From: Streptomyces sp. NBC_01262
GTDB lineage: Bacteria > Actinomycetota > Actinomycetes > Streptomycetales > Streptomycetaceae
Direction: 5' to 3'
NCBI RefSeq assembly: GCF_036226365.1
Contig: NZ_CP108462.1
Span: forward strand, 5,843,501-5,907,500
Length of the DNA stretch: 64,000 nucleotides
The translations under genes were made by a program, and so were the position numbers. Positions 53,119-61,937 of this stretch are shown piece by piece (the stretch's first letter is position 1; every line of letters starts with the position of its first letter). Below the pieces are notes generated by a model. It was given only the letters and a program-made list of their open reading frames with translations, had not been told where the DNA came from and made no database searches.

Positions 53119-53154
53119 GCACCGGGCGGACGGGGATTACCGTTCGCCCGGTGC
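53119..53154. terminator. Convergent hairpin terminator between aldolase and Hsp20 genes
   Basis: GCACCGGGCG at 53119-53128 pairs exactly with CGCCCGGTGC at 53145-53154 (16-base loop). It lies between two converging stop codons and can serve both. Confidence 0.7.
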
Positions 53155-53164
53155 GTAGGGTCGG

Positions 53165-53590
53165 TCAGTCGTGCGCGACCTCGATGTGCTTGGCCTGGGC
53201 CTTCTCCTGGCCGAGCCCCACACTGACAGTGAGCATGCCGTCGGTGTACTGGGCGCGGACGTCGTCCTCCTTCGCGCTCTTGGGCAGGGCGATACTGCGA
53301 GTCAGAGAGCCGTACCGGATCTCGCAGCGGTGCTTGTCCACGTCGCGCTCACTGCGCTCGGCCTTGATGGTGAGGACGCCTTCCTCGACGGTGACGTCCA
53401 GGTCCTTGTCCGGGTCGATGCCGGGAATCTCCGCCCGGATGACGTACCGGTCGTCCTTGGTGTACTCCTCGATCTTCATGTCGTACAGGCCGGCCAGCTG
53501 GGGCCAGGCGAAGTGCGGCGGGAGGGTCTCGAACCATTCGGGCAGATCCGGGAACGTGATTCGGTGCTGCCTGTGTGCGAGTGCGGGCAT
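53165..53590 (-). CDS. Hsp20/alpha-crystallin family small heat-shock protein
   Basis: A 141-residue chaperone from ATG 53590 with AAGGAGG eight bases upstream. The alpha-crystallin domain covers about residues 40-135: MKIEEYTKDDRYVIRAEIPG, VTVEEGVLTIKAERSERDVD, and YGSLTRSIALPKSAKEDDVR with AQYTDGMLTVSVG. The G-x-L containing MLTVSVGLG end replaces the more usual I-x-V/I motif position (KHIEVAHD follows). The short N-terminus contains LPEWFETLPPHFAWP. It most resembles the HspX-like group found with USP and nitroreductase genes in actinobacterial dormancy regulons. Confidence 0.93.
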   Translation of the reverse strand: MPALAHRQHRITFPDLPEWFETLPPHFAWPQLAGLYDMKIEEYTKDDRYVIRAEIPGIDPDKDLDVTVEEGVLTIKAERSERDVDKHRCEIRYGSLTRSIALPKSAKEDDVRAQYTDGMLTVSVGLGQEKAQAKHIEVAHD

Positions 53591-53670
53591 GACTGCCGCC
53601 TCCTTGATTCCTCGATTCCTCAGTGAGGTTCCGATACATCCAGTCCACTGCGCGCCTCGTTCGAGAGGCA

Positions 53671-53685
53671 AGGCCGAACGGGCCC
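53671..53685 (-). promoter_or_regulatory. 15-bp stress-block palindrome (site 3)
   Basis: On the minus strand GGGCCCGTTCGGCCT, 81 bases upstream of the Hsp20 ATG. Confidence 0.5.
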
Positions 53686-53820
53686 ATGGTGGAGGTCCGA
53701 CAGTCCCTCCCACGTCGTCGTCGCAGATCCGTGAATCGGCACGTGACCGTGGCCGCCGTCCGGTGACCGCAGGGGCCCGACGTCGGGCCGCCGGCGCGGT
53801 GTCGCAGCGCCTGGGCGCTG

Positions 53821-54702
53821 TCAGTCGGCGTGGTGCGGGACGACGATGAGCGGGCACCGGGCGTGGTGCAGGGCGCCCTGGCTGACCGAGCCGAGCAGTA
53901 GACCGGGGAACCCTCCCAGGCCCCGGCTGCCCACCACCAGGGCCAGCGCGTACTCCGCCGCCTCGGTGAGCACCTGCACCGGATGTCCTCGGATGATCTC
54001 GTGCCGGAGTTCCACCTGCGGATATTTGTCGCGCCATCCTGCCGTGGACTCCGCCAGCGGCCGCAGTACCTCCTGCTCCAACACGTCCATGGGAACGCCG
54101 CTGGGGAACGGGGGCTGCCACGCCGACACCGCGATCAGACGGGCATCGCGGAACGCGGCCTCCTCGAAGGCGAACCGCACCGCCTCCGTCGACACGGCCG
54201 AACCGTCGACACCCACCACGAGATGCGGCCGCTCGTGCGTGACCTGCTCCGGCTCCCCGACCACGACGACCGGGCAGGGCGGGTGCGCGACCAGCGGCAG
54301 GCCCACCGCCTCGCGGCTGAACAGCTCCCGTACGACGCCCCGGTGCCGTGACCCGATCACCACCATGGAGCTGCCCGGTGCCCGCGCCCGCAGAACCTCC
54401 GCGGGTGAACCGTTGGCGAGTTCGGCCACCACTGTGAGCCCCGGATGCCGCTGAACGGTGAAGTCCCGCGCTTCCTCCAGCACCGGGGCGTACGCCGCAC
54501 GGATCGCCGGGCCCCACGACGTCCACAACGTGCTCAGCTCCGCGGAGCCGTCCGCCAGATCGGGCGCGTCGACGGCGATCACCAGATGCAGCGGCAGGCG
54601 CCGGCGCGCCGCCTCGTCAGCCGCCCATGCCAGGGCGAGCCTGGCGGAGGGCATGGCGTCCAGCCCGACGACGACGGCCCCGCGCTCAACTGACGTTCCC
54701 AT
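53821..54702 (-). CDS. Universal stress protein, two UspA domains
   Basis: A 293-residue tandem UspA protein from ATG 54702 with GGAGGAG upstream. Domain 1: AVVVGLDAMPSARLALAWAA to VVIGSRHRGVVRELFSREAV, GLPLVAHPPCPVVVV. Domain 2: HLVVGVDGSAVSTEAVRFAF to VVGSRGLGGFPGLLLGSVSQ, ALHHARCPLIVVPH. The second domain has the full G-2x-G-9x-G-S ATP-binding signature; the first is degenerate. It is a paralogue of the gene at 49668. Like that gene it lies downstream of other stress genes and is transcribed alone. Confidence 0.93.
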   Translation of the reverse strand: MGTSVERGAVVVGLDAMPSARLALAWAADEAARRRLPLHLVIAVDAPDLADGSAELSTLWTSWGPAIRAAYAPVLEEARDFTVQRHPGLTVVAELANGSPAEVLRARAPGSSMVVIGSRHRGVVRELFSREAVGLPLVAHPPCPVVVVGEPEQVTHERPHLVVGVDGSAVSTEAVRFAFEEAAFRDARLIAVSAWQPPFPSGVPMDVLEQEVLRPLAESTAGWRDKYPQVELRHEIIRGHPVQVLTEAAEYALALVVGSRGLGGFPGLLLGSVSQGALHHARCPLIVVPHHAD

Positions 54703-54766
54703 ATCCGCTCCTCCTCGAATCCGGGCCTCGGCCGCCCCGGCCGCATTGCCGTTCCGTCCGGATGGA

Positions 54767-55083
54767 TCACTCGTCCCGGAGACCGGGCACCCGCAACGGA
54801 CTGCGGGCTTCATCGACGTCGGCCAGCTGAGCGATCATGTCCCGGTACTCCCACCGGTCCAGGACGCCTGTGAGACGGCCGGTGACGATCAGCTGCTCGA
54901 TTTCCTCCGCGGAAGGTCACCGCGCGCCACTGTCCGCGATCCGCCCCGCAGGTGCCTCCCGCGACAGCTGGCGAGCCGGTGGCCGACCGGACCGCCGTGC
55001 CGGGCCCGCACGCCCCGCGAGCGCCCGGGCAGCAGCATCCCGAGCAGCGGCATGAGGACGAGGAAGATGACGATGACGGTCAT
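54767..55083 (-). pseudogene. Small membrane protein, probably frameshifted
   Basis: From an ATG at 55083 the translation starts MTVIVIFLVLMPLLGMLLPG, a single hydrophobic segment, followed by an Arg/Gly-rich tail that looks out of frame. In an adjacent frame between about 54905 and 54767 a well-formed helical end appears: EIEQLIVTGRLTGVLDRWEY then RDMIAQLADVDEARSPLRVP. Joining the two gives a membrane-anchored protein of about 100 residues with a short C-terminal helical domain. At least one base has been lost or gained between them. It lies just upstream of the universal stress gene. Confidence 0.4.
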
Positions 55084-55520
55084 GGCGACCACCTCCCGCC
55101 GGGAACGGCGTAGGTTCCTGCCCGCCCGCACGGCAGCCACCGCGAGGCCCCTGTCCCAAGCCTCCACCCATCCGATCTCCCGTGCCCACTCAACCGTGTC
55201 GTCCAGCGTGCACTGCCCGACTGGGCTCCCTCGGCCTGACCGGCATGGAGACCCGTGAGGACGCCCTGTGGCTCGCCACGGCGCCGCTTCCGGAACCGGG
55301 GGAACGGGGGGTGGGTCTGCACGTGCGTGCCGGGCACCTGGCCATCAGCGTGCCAAATCCGGCGAGACGCCGACCCGCGTGATCCTCAGCGGCCATGGCT
55401 TCACGGTCACCCCCTGCGACTCCCACACGGTTGTACGACACCGCCTCGCACGATGCCCCGCCGCCCGGATCAGGCGACGATGGTCATGACGACGAGGGAG
55501 AAGCGATCCCGGAGGAAGCC
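55084..55520. other. Intergenic stretch with no clear gene
   Basis: Short open frames on both strands lack convincing starts. One plus-strand segment near 55230-55380 (LGLTGMETREDALWLATAPL) looks protein-like but has no recognisable family or ribosome-binding site. The right end contains the promoter of the gene at 55521. Confidence 0.4.
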
Positions 55521-56153
55521 ATGGTCACGAAGGCCCCGCCCCTGACCGACACACCGCTGCTGCTGGACGGCGTCCTGCCGGACTTCCGCTTCACCCGCCT
55601 GGAGACCACGGCGGTCGCGGCCCCACCGGGCGTGGTCTTCGACGCAGCACGTGACCTGGACCTGCTCAGCGTCCACTCCCCGCTGTTCGACGCGGTGACC
55701 TGGGTGCGCGCCATGCCGGACAAGGTCCTGGGCCGCACCCCGCCGCCTCTCCCCTCGATACGCGTCGCCGACCTGTTCGACCTCGCGTACAAGGGCGAGC
55801 AGCCCTGGCTGCCACTGGGCGAGGTCCCGGGCCGTGAGCTGGTCTTCGGAGCGGTCGGCAAGGTGTGGCGGCCGTCCATCGAATGGCGGTGGATCACGGC
55901 GGAGAACTTCACCGCCTTCGACGACCCGGGCTGGGCCAAGATGGCCGCCTCCCTCGTCGTCCACCCATACGGCGAGCGGCGGTCCCTGCTGACCTACGAG
56001 GCCCGCACCGCCTGCACCGACCCCAACTCCACCGCGCACTTCCTGCGCTACTGGACGCTCGTCTCGCGCGGCGTCGGCATCGTGCTGCGCGCCGCCCTCA
56101 AAGCGGTCAGAGAGGCCGCGGAAACGGGAGTGGGAGAAGAAGTGAGGAGCTGA
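55521..56153 (+). CDS. SRPBCC-like hypothetical protein
   Basis: A 210-residue protein from ATG 55521 with GGAGGAAG upstream. The pattern of a long N-terminal helix (AAPPGVVFDAARDLDLLSVH) and successive strands (ELVFGAVGKVWRPSIEWRWI; KMAASLVVHPYGERRSLLTY; EARTACTDPNSTAHFLRYWT) ending in a long C-terminal helix (VSRGVGIVLRAALKAVREAA) fits a helix-grip (SRPBCC) ligand-binding fold. No catalytic motif is visible. It lies five bases before the flavodoxin gene and is probably co-transcribed with it. Function unknown. Confidence 0.7.
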   Translation: MVTKAPPLTDTPLLLDGVLPDFRFTRLETTAVAAPPGVVFDAARDLDLLSVHSPLFDAVTWVRAMPDKVLGRTPPPLPSIRVADLFDLAYKGEQPWLPLGEVPGRELVFGAVGKVWRPSIEWRWITAENFTAFDDPGWAKMAASLVVHPYGERRSLLTYEARTACTDPNSTAHFLRYWTLVSRGVGIVLRAALKAVREAAETGVGEEVRS

Positions 56154-56158
56154 GCACC

Positions 56159-56710
56159 ATGCGAGTGGTGATCGTTTACGAAAGCCTGTTCGGCAATACG
56201 CGGGAGGTCGCCGAGGCCGTACGCGACGGTGTCCGGCGAGCCCGGCCCGACGCAGATGCCGACTGCCTGCGCGTGTCCGAGGCCGGCCCCGAGCAGATCG
56301 GCTCGGCCGACCTCCTCGTCGTCGGCGGCCCGACGCACATGCGGGGCATGACCACCCGCATGTCCCGGAAGATGGGGCTCAAGACCGAGGAGAATGAACG
56401 CACGGAAGACCCCGCTGCCGGTCATGAGCCCGACCAGGGCGCGGAAGGGCCGGGGATTCGCGACTGGTTCCACGACATCCCGCGCGACGCGCACGGCGCC
56501 CACGCCGCCGCTTTCGACACCCGTGCCGACTTCCGTCTCGCCGGAGGCGCGGCCCCTGCCATCGCCCGTCGGCTGCGGGGCCACGGCTACGACGTCGTCG
56601 CCGAACCCGAGGGATTCATCGTCGAGGACTCCGACGGTCCGCTGCGCCAGGGCGAGGCCACCCGGGCCGCCGAGTGGGGCGCAGGAATGCTCGACGCCGT
56701 CGGGTCCTGA
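56159..56710 (+). CDS. Flavodoxin-family protein
   Basis: A 183-residue flavodoxin from ATG 56159. The FMN phosphate loop is VIVYESLFGNTREVAEAVRD (T/S-x-x-G-N-T pattern). The second FMN-contacting region is LLVVGGPTHMRGMTTRMSRK. The C-terminal third holds DTRADFRLAGGAAPAIARRL and GHGYDVVAEPEGFIVEDSDG followed by PLRQGE, typical of the longer actinobacterial type. It could carry electrons or regulate redox-linked stress functions. It follows the SRPBCC-like gene closely. Confidence 0.92.
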   Translation: MRVVIVYESLFGNTREVAEAVRDGVRRARPDADADCLRVSEAGPEQIGSADLLVVGGPTHMRGMTTRMSRKMGLKTEENERTEDPAAGHEPDQGAEGPGIRDWFHDIPRDAHGAHAAAFDTRADFRLAGGAAPAIARRLRGHGYDVVAEPEGFIVEDSDGPLRQGEATRAAEWGAGMLDAVGS

Positions 56711-56723
56711 TGTCCCCGGACCT

Positions 56724-56738
56724 GGGACCGACCGGCCC
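56724..56738 (+). promoter_or_regulatory. 15-bp stress-block palindrome (site 4)
   Basis: GGGACCGACCGGCCC, 68 bases before the CBS-BON ATG at 56807. It differs from site 2 by one base. Confidence 0.55.
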
Positions 56739-56806
56739 TGTGCGCAGCAGGACCGGTCGCCAGAGCGTCGAGAGCAGGTACCCGGCTGCCAGGAGGAGTG
56801 ACGATC

Positions 56807-57502
56807 ATGCTGCAGCATCGCACCGTGCAGGACCTGATGACCCACGACGTCGTACGGGCACGCCCGGACACCTCGTTCAAGGCGGTCGTGGCACTGCTCA
56901 CCAACAACGACGTCACCGCCGTCCCGGTCGTCGACGGCCTGAATCGCCCGATCGGCGTGGTGTCCGAGGCCGACCTGCTCCGGCACGAGGCCGCCCTGCC
57001 GGACCCCGGTGGACACGCCCCCGCGCCGCCAACAGCTCCGCATGACCGTGGCCGTTCGGAGGCCGACACCGCCCGGGGCCTGATGAGCGCACCGGTGGTC
57101 ACCGCCAGGCCGCAGTGGAGCATCGTCGAGGCGGCTCGGGCCATGGAACAACACAAGGTGAAGCGACTGCCCGTGGTGGACGAGACCGGAAAGCTCACCG
57201 GCATCATCAGCCGCAGCGACCTGCTGCGGATCTTCCTCCGACATGACCAGGCCATCCACGACGAAATCGACCACGATGTCCTGCGCGGGACCCTGCAGAC
57301 CGCCCAGGACGCCGTACAGGTCACGGTGGTCGACGGCGTCGTGACCCTGCGCGGAAAGGTCGCGACCAGCAGCCTGGTCCCCCTCGCCGTACAGCTGTGC
57401 CGCGCGGTCGACGGGGTCGTGACCGTACACCAGGAGCTCGGCTTCGACGTCGACGACGGCAGCGAGGCCGGGCCGGATGCGCAGGAGCGCCCCGGGCCTT
57501 GA
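56807..57502 (+). CDS. CBS-pair protein with C-terminal BON domain
   Basis: A 231-residue protein from ATG 56807 with AGGAGG ten bases upstream (a GTG at 56798 is too close to it). CBS motif 1: TVQDLMTHDVVRARPDTSFK; VTAVPVVDGLNRPIGVVSEA. CBS motif 2: LMSAPVVTARPQWSIVEAAR; VKRLPVVDETGKLTGIISRS. The BON domain reads LQTAQDAVQVTVVDGVVTLR then GKVATSSLVPLAVQLCRAVD. It is a paralogue of the protein at 40939 without the long leader. CBS modules bind adenine nucleotides; BON domains often bind lipids or oligomerise. Confidence 0.92.
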   Translation: MLQHRTVQDLMTHDVVRARPDTSFKAVVALLTNNDVTAVPVVDGLNRPIGVVSEADLLRHEAALPDPGGHAPAPPTAPHDRGRSEADTARGLMSAPVVTARPQWSIVEAARAMEQHKVKRLPVVDETGKLTGIISRSDLLRIFLRHDQAIHDEIDHDVLRGTLQTAQDAVQVTVVDGVVTLRGKVATSSLVPLAVQLCRAVDGVVTVHQELGFDVDDGSEAGPDAQERPGP

Positions 57503-57519
57503 CGGGTCAGGCCCGGGGC
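57489..57519. terminator. Convergent hairpin terminator
   Basis: GCCCCGGGCC and GGCCCGGGGC are perfect 10-bp arms around an 11-base loop. The stem overlaps the stop codons of the converging CBS-BON and P-type ATPase genes. Confidence 0.7.
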
Positions 57520-59990
57520 ATGGGCGTGCCGGCGGGCCGTGAGGACCTGTGCTCAGCGCGGGCGGCCCAGAATCCGGCGACTGCGGCGGACAGGGCGGCC
57601 GTGAGGCCGATCCAGGACGGCGGCGAGGTGTGCAGCACGCTCTGCAGGAACGGCAGGTACAGCGCGGCGGCACCCAGACCGGCCGAGGCCAGGACCGCGG
57701 CGGGCAGGAACGGGTTCTCCCGGGTGAACAACCGCTCCCGCAGGCCCAGTACGACACCGAGCTGGGCGGCGAGCAGGGCGAGGAACAGGGTCGTCTGCCA
57801 AGGCTGTCCCGCGTGCCGCACCCACAGCGCCGCCGCCAGGCTCGCGGCGGTTACCAGGGTGCCCAGGCGCAGCACCCGCTGCCACAATCCGGCGCCCAGA
57901 ACGTGCTGCCCCGGCGGGCGCGGTGGTCGCCGCATGGCGTTCGCGGAAACCGGTTCGGCACCCATGGCGACACCGGTGAGGCCGTGTGTGAGCAGGTTGA
58001 TCCACAGGATCTGGCCGGCCCGCAGCGGCAGGGCGAAACCGAGGAACGGGCCGAACAGCATGACGAGGATCTCGGCCACGCCGCCGGCCAGGGCGTAGAG
58101 CAGGAAGCGCCGGATGTTGTCGTACACCCGGCGGCCTTCCTGGACGGCCGAGACCACCGTGGACAGTTCGTCGTCGGCGAGTACCAGGTCGGCGGCCTGG
58201 CGGGCGACCTCGGTTCCCCGGCGACCCATCGCCACGCCGATGTCGGCCTGTCGCAGCGCCGGGCCGTCGTTGACGCCGTCGCCGGTCATGGCGGTGACCG
58301 CTCCCCGGGCCTGCCATGCCTCCACGATGTCGAGCTTCTGCTGCGGCGTCGTACGGGCGAACACGCGCACCTGGGTAGGGTCGCCGGCCTGTCCGCCGGC
58401 CTGTCCGCCGGCCAGTTCGCGGCCCGTGATCACTGCACCGCCGCCGTCCGGGCCGAGGACGCCGACCCGGGTGGCGATCGCGCGGGCGGTGGCCGGATGG
58501 TCGCCGGTGATCAGTATTGGGGTGATGCCGGCCAGGCGGCAGGCTGCGATGGTGTCCGCGGCGGCCGCCTTGGGCGGGTCGCTGATCGCTGCCAGGCCCA
58601 GCAGCCGCAGCCCCGACTCCGCGTCCTCGTACCCGGCGGGCAGGCCGTCACGGACCGCCGATGCCACGGCCAGCACCCTGTAGCCGTCGGTGGACAGCGC
58701 GTCGGCGGCCCGCCGGGCCCGCTCCAGCGTCTGCGGGCTGTCGTCGAGGACCGCGCTGTCCAGGACCGCCTCCGGTGCGCCCTTCAGGCAGATTTCGATT
58801 CGCCCGGACGGCGTGCGATGCCAGGTCGTCATCCGTTTACGAAGGCTGTCGAAGGGTGCTTCACCAACGCGCGGGCGGGTGCGGGTCAGCTCGTCGCGGT
58901 CACGGCCGGCCTTGGCTGCCGCCGCAAGCAGTGCGGCCTCGGTGGGGTCGCCGAGCGCGGTCCAGCGGTCGCCTTCCTGCGGCCCGGGCGGAGGGTGGCC
59001 GTGCCCTCGGCGGTCCAGACCCGCTCCACGACCATCCGGCCCTCGGTGAGGGTGCCGGTCTTGTCAGTGGCCAGCATGGTGACCGAGCCGAGGGTCTCCA
59101 CGGCGGGCAGCCGCCGTACGACGGCGTGGCGGGCGGCCATGCGCCGCGCCCCGAGCGCCAGCCCGAGGGTGACGACAGCGGGCAGTGATTCGGGGACGGC
59201 GGCCACGGCGAGACTGATCGCCGTCACCGCCATGATCTCCAGGGACTGGCCGCGGGCCAGACCCAAAGCGAAGACAACCAGGCACAGCACCACCGTGACC
59301 AGGGCCAGCACCCGGCCGAGACCAGCCAGTCGGCGCTGCAACGGGGTCAGTTGCTGCCGGGGCTGCAACGCGGCGGCGATCCGGCCGAGCGCACTGTGCA
59401 CCCCGGTGGCGGTGACGGCGGCGACCGCCCGGCCGCGTACGACCACCGTGCCCGCCCGCAGCCGTGTGGCGTCCGGGTCGGCGGCATCCACGTCCTTGTC
59501 CACCGGCACCGATTCGCCGGTCAGGGCCGACTCGTCCACGAGCAGTGCGGATGCCTGCGTCAGGTCCGCATCCGCGGGGACGATGTCGCCCTCGCCGAGC
59601 AGCAGTACGTCGCCCGGCACCACGGCTGCCGACGGCACTCCCCGCTCGGCGCTGCCGCGCAGCACGCGGGCGGTCGGTGCGGTCATCGCGGACAGCGCCG
59701 CTACCGCGTTGTCGGCCCGGACCTCCTGGATCACCCGACCGTAGTGTTGACCACGATCACCAGGGCGATCACTGTCGCGTCGGGGTGGTCCCCGGTGGCC
59801 ACGGTCAGTACGACGGCGGCCAGCAGGACCAGGATCAGTGGGTCCCGCAACTGGGCGGCGATCCGCGACCACAGGGGGATCCGGTGCTGCCCGCCCACCT
59901 CGTTGGGGCCGTACTCCATCAGCCGCCGGGCGGCCTCGTCCTCGGTGAGGCCGCCCGGGCGTGTGAGGCGTCGGCGGACGTGCGGGTCAT
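57507..59990 (-). pseudogene. P-type cation-transporting ATPase with three apparent frameshifts
   Basis: Joined, the frames give about 825 residues of a Ca2+/cation P-type ATPase: N-terminal LTEDEAARRLMEYGPNEVGG, the TGES region VDESALTGESVPVDKD, the phosphorylation site MLATDKTGTLTEGRM, and ATP-domain MTGDGVNDGPALRQADIGVA. The best start (ATG 59990, GGAGG five bases upstream) is one base out of frame with the following segment (shift near 59950). A second shift falls at GGG near 59740, after VIVVNTTVG. A third falls at GGG near 58990, after TATLRPG. All three are repaired by adding one G/C. Either the gene is inactivated or the sequence has homopolymer errors. Confidence 0.8.
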
Positions 59991-60008
59991 GGTCGCCTCC
60001 GGGGCGGG

Positions 60009-60154
60009 TCAGACGGCGATCCGGGCCTGCAGCAGCCCGTGAGCGATCAGGAACGCGAGGTCCAATGCGGTGGCCAGGGCTCCTCCTCCGGTTCGCTGCC
60101 GCCCGTGTCCAGACGGAACGGCGGGTCGACGTCCGTCATCACGGCTGCGGACAT
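60009..60154 (-). pseudogene. Small unassigned ORF with a one-base shift
   Basis: From ATG 60154 the reading MSAAVMTDVDPPFRLDTGGS then EPEEE shifts by one base to LATALDLAFLIAHGLLQARI ending AV at 60009. Corrected, it encodes about 50 residues with a hydrophobic C-terminal helix. It precedes the P-type ATPase by 18 bases on the same strand and follows a shared 15-bp palindrome, so it may have been the first cistron of that operon. No family is recognised. Confidence 0.35.
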
Positions 60155-60212
60155 ACAGCCAGCGTGGCCGCCGACGGCAGTTGCCGCGAGTGCCGCACGG
60201 GACCGCATCACA

Positions 60213-60227
60213 GGGCCCTGCGGCCCC
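60213..60227 (-). promoter_or_regulatory. 15-bp stress-block palindrome (site 5)
   Basis: On the minus strand GGGGCCGCAGGGCCC, 59 bases upstream of the small ORF at 60154 and about 220 bases before the P-type ATPase start. Confidence 0.45.
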
Positions 60228-60307
60228 GGTGGGGCCGCTTGCCGATCTGCCGGTTGGCCACCCCTCACCGATGAGATTCAGGACGCGGCACGTTCGGCCA
60301 CGGCACC

Positions 60308-60553
60308 TCACTGCGCATGGGCGACGAGGAAGTCGGCGCTGCTGGACAACGTGGTGAGCTGCGGGGTGTCCTCGTCGTCAATGCGGATGCCGGTGCGTTC
60401 GCTGAGGGCCTCGACGAAACTCAGGAAGTCCAGCGAATCCATCTCGAGTGCGTCGCGGAACGCGTCGTCGGACCCCAGAGCGGTGAAGTCCGCATCGGGG
60501 ATGGTGCGGGCGATCGATTCCTTGACGAGGTCCAGCGCTTCGGTTCGGTTCAC
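60308..60553 (-). CDS. Acyl carrier protein
   Basis: An 81-residue carrier protein from GTG 60553, overlapping the E2 gene by four bases. The phosphopantetheine serine is in LEMDSLDFLSFVEALSERTG (DSL motif), about residue 39. The N-terminal helix (RTEALDLVKESIARTIPDAD) and acidic surface are typical, and length is normal for a stand-alone ACP. Finding an ACP as the final cistron of a 2-oxoacid dehydrogenase operon is unusual: it suggests that an acyl group made by the complex is passed to the carrier rather than only to CoA. That is inference from gene order. Confidence 0.9.
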   Translation of the reverse strand: MNRTEALDLVKESIARTIPDADFTALGSDDAFRDALEMDSLDFLSFVEALSERTGIRIDDEDTPQLTTLSSSADFLVAHAQ

Positions 60554-61935
60554 AGCTGCTCCGGGTTCTGCAGGAGGCGGTCGACCGCTGTCAGGTAGCG
60601 GGCTCCGACGGCGCCGTCGGTCGCTCGGTGGTCCGCCGACAGAGTGGCTATGACGACAGGCCTGATGCCGAGCAGGCCGTCGACGGCGCACGGCCGGTCG
60701 ATGACCCGTCCAAAGCCGACCAGAGCCACCTGCGGGGGGTAGATGACACCGAGGACGCTCTCCACACCCTGATCCCCGAGATTGGTGACCGTGATGGTGG
60801 AGTCGGACACCTCGGAACCGCGCAGCCGGCCAGTGCGGGCGCGGGCGACCAGGTCCTTCAGGGCGGTCATCAGCTGCGGGAGTGGGAGAGCGTCGGCGTT
60901 GCGCAGCGCCGGGGCGACGAGCCCGCCGCCGCGCAGGGACACGGCCACGCCGAGGTGCACGCCATCGCCATCCGTGAAGTGGTCATCGGTCCAGAAGCCG
61001 TTGAGCTCGGGGACCTCCCGAGCTGCGCGGGCCGCGGCCTTGAGCAGCAGGGCTGCGGGAAGCAGCCGTTCGCTGACCGGGCTGCGCCGGTTGTGCTCAT
61101 GCAGCCAGCGCATGGCGGCGGCCATGTCGACGGTCGTGGACAGGTAGTAATGCGGAATCTCGCGGTTGGCGCGGGCCATCAGTCCGGCGATCGCCTGGCG
61201 CATTGCGGCTGCCCGGTCCTCGGAAGAACTCACCGGGGCGGCGATGCGGCGCGAGGGCGGGGCTGCGGTTGCCGGTCCCGGAGCTGCCTTGCGCACGTCG
61301 ACGGCGCGAACGGCACCGTCCGCCCCGGTCCCCGTCACTGCGGCCAGGTCGACCTCCAGCTCAGTGGCGAGCCTTCGGGCGAATGGGGTGGCCCGTACGC
61401 GCGATGGCGGAGTGACAGCCCCGGCGGCTGCGGCTGCTCGCTCGACGTCGCTTCGGGTGACGCGCCCTCCGGGCCCGGATCCTTGGAGGGTCTCCAGTTC
61501 GATGCCACCGCGCTCCGCGAGGTGCCGCAGCAGGGGGCCCGCCTCGACATGTCCGCGCTCGTGGGCGGCGGACGGTACGGGAACCCGGGCGGGTTCGGGC
61601 CGAGCGGGGGGCGTCGCTCGTTTCGGCGCCGGCCGGACCGGTCGTTTCTTCCCGGCTTTCCCGGCCTTCCGAGGTTTCTCGCGTTTCCTGGGGCTTTCCG
61701 CGGCCGGCTCGATCAGCGCGAGCGCCGTGCCGACCGGCACCGTCGTGCCCGGCTCGACGAGCAGCTTCCCCATGGTGCCGGTCTCGAAGCACTCCACCTC
61801 GATCATGGACTTGGAGGTCTCGACGACCGCGACGGGATCGCCCTTCTGAACCTGGTCACCCGGCTGAACCAGCCACTCCTGGAGAGTGCCCTCGTCCATA
61901 TCGGCGCCCAGGGACGGCATGGTGAATTCGGCCAT
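60550..61935 (-). CDS. 2-oxoacid dehydrogenase E2, dihydrolipoamide acyltransferase
   Basis: A 461-residue E2. One lipoyl domain (1-76) has the modified lysine in VVETSKSMIEVE; the family more often has E-T-D-K-A. A Lys/Pro/Ala-rich linker follows. Peripheral-subunit binding segments read AGPLLRHLAERGGIELETLQ with GSGPGGRVTRSDVERA, and ATPFARRLATELEVDLAAVT, giving two such domains. The catalytic core starts near 235 and ends with SADHRATDGAVGARYL, carrying the active-site histidine and aspartate (H-R-x-x-D-G). The order E1alpha-E1beta-E2-ACP on the minus strand has 2-base gaps or overlaps. No E3 is encoded here. Substrate (pyruvate, acetoin or branched-chain) cannot be fixed from sequence. 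Confidence 0.93.
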   Translation of the reverse strand: MAEFTMPSLGADMDEGTLQEWLVQPGDQVQKGDPVAVVETSKSMIEVECFETGTMGKLLVEPGTTVPVGTALALIEPAAESPRKREKPRKAGKAGKKRPVRPAPKRATPPARPEPARVPVPSAAHERGHVEAGPLLRHLAERGGIELETLQGSGPGGRVTRSDVERAAAAAGAVTPPSRVRATPFARRLATELEVDLAAVTGTGADGAVRAVDVRKAAPGPATAAPPSRRIAAPVSSSEDRAAAMRQAIAGLMARANREIPHYYLSTTVDMAAAMRWLHEHNRRSPVSERLLPAALLLKAAARAAREVPELNGFWTDDHFTDGDGVHLGVAVSLRGGGLVAPALRNADALPLPQLMTALKDLVARARTGRLRGSEVSDSTITVTNLGDQGVESVLGVIYPPQVALVGFGRVIDRPCAVDGLLGIRPVVIATLSADHRATDGAVGARYLTAVDRLLQNPEQL

Positions 61936-61937
61936 GG

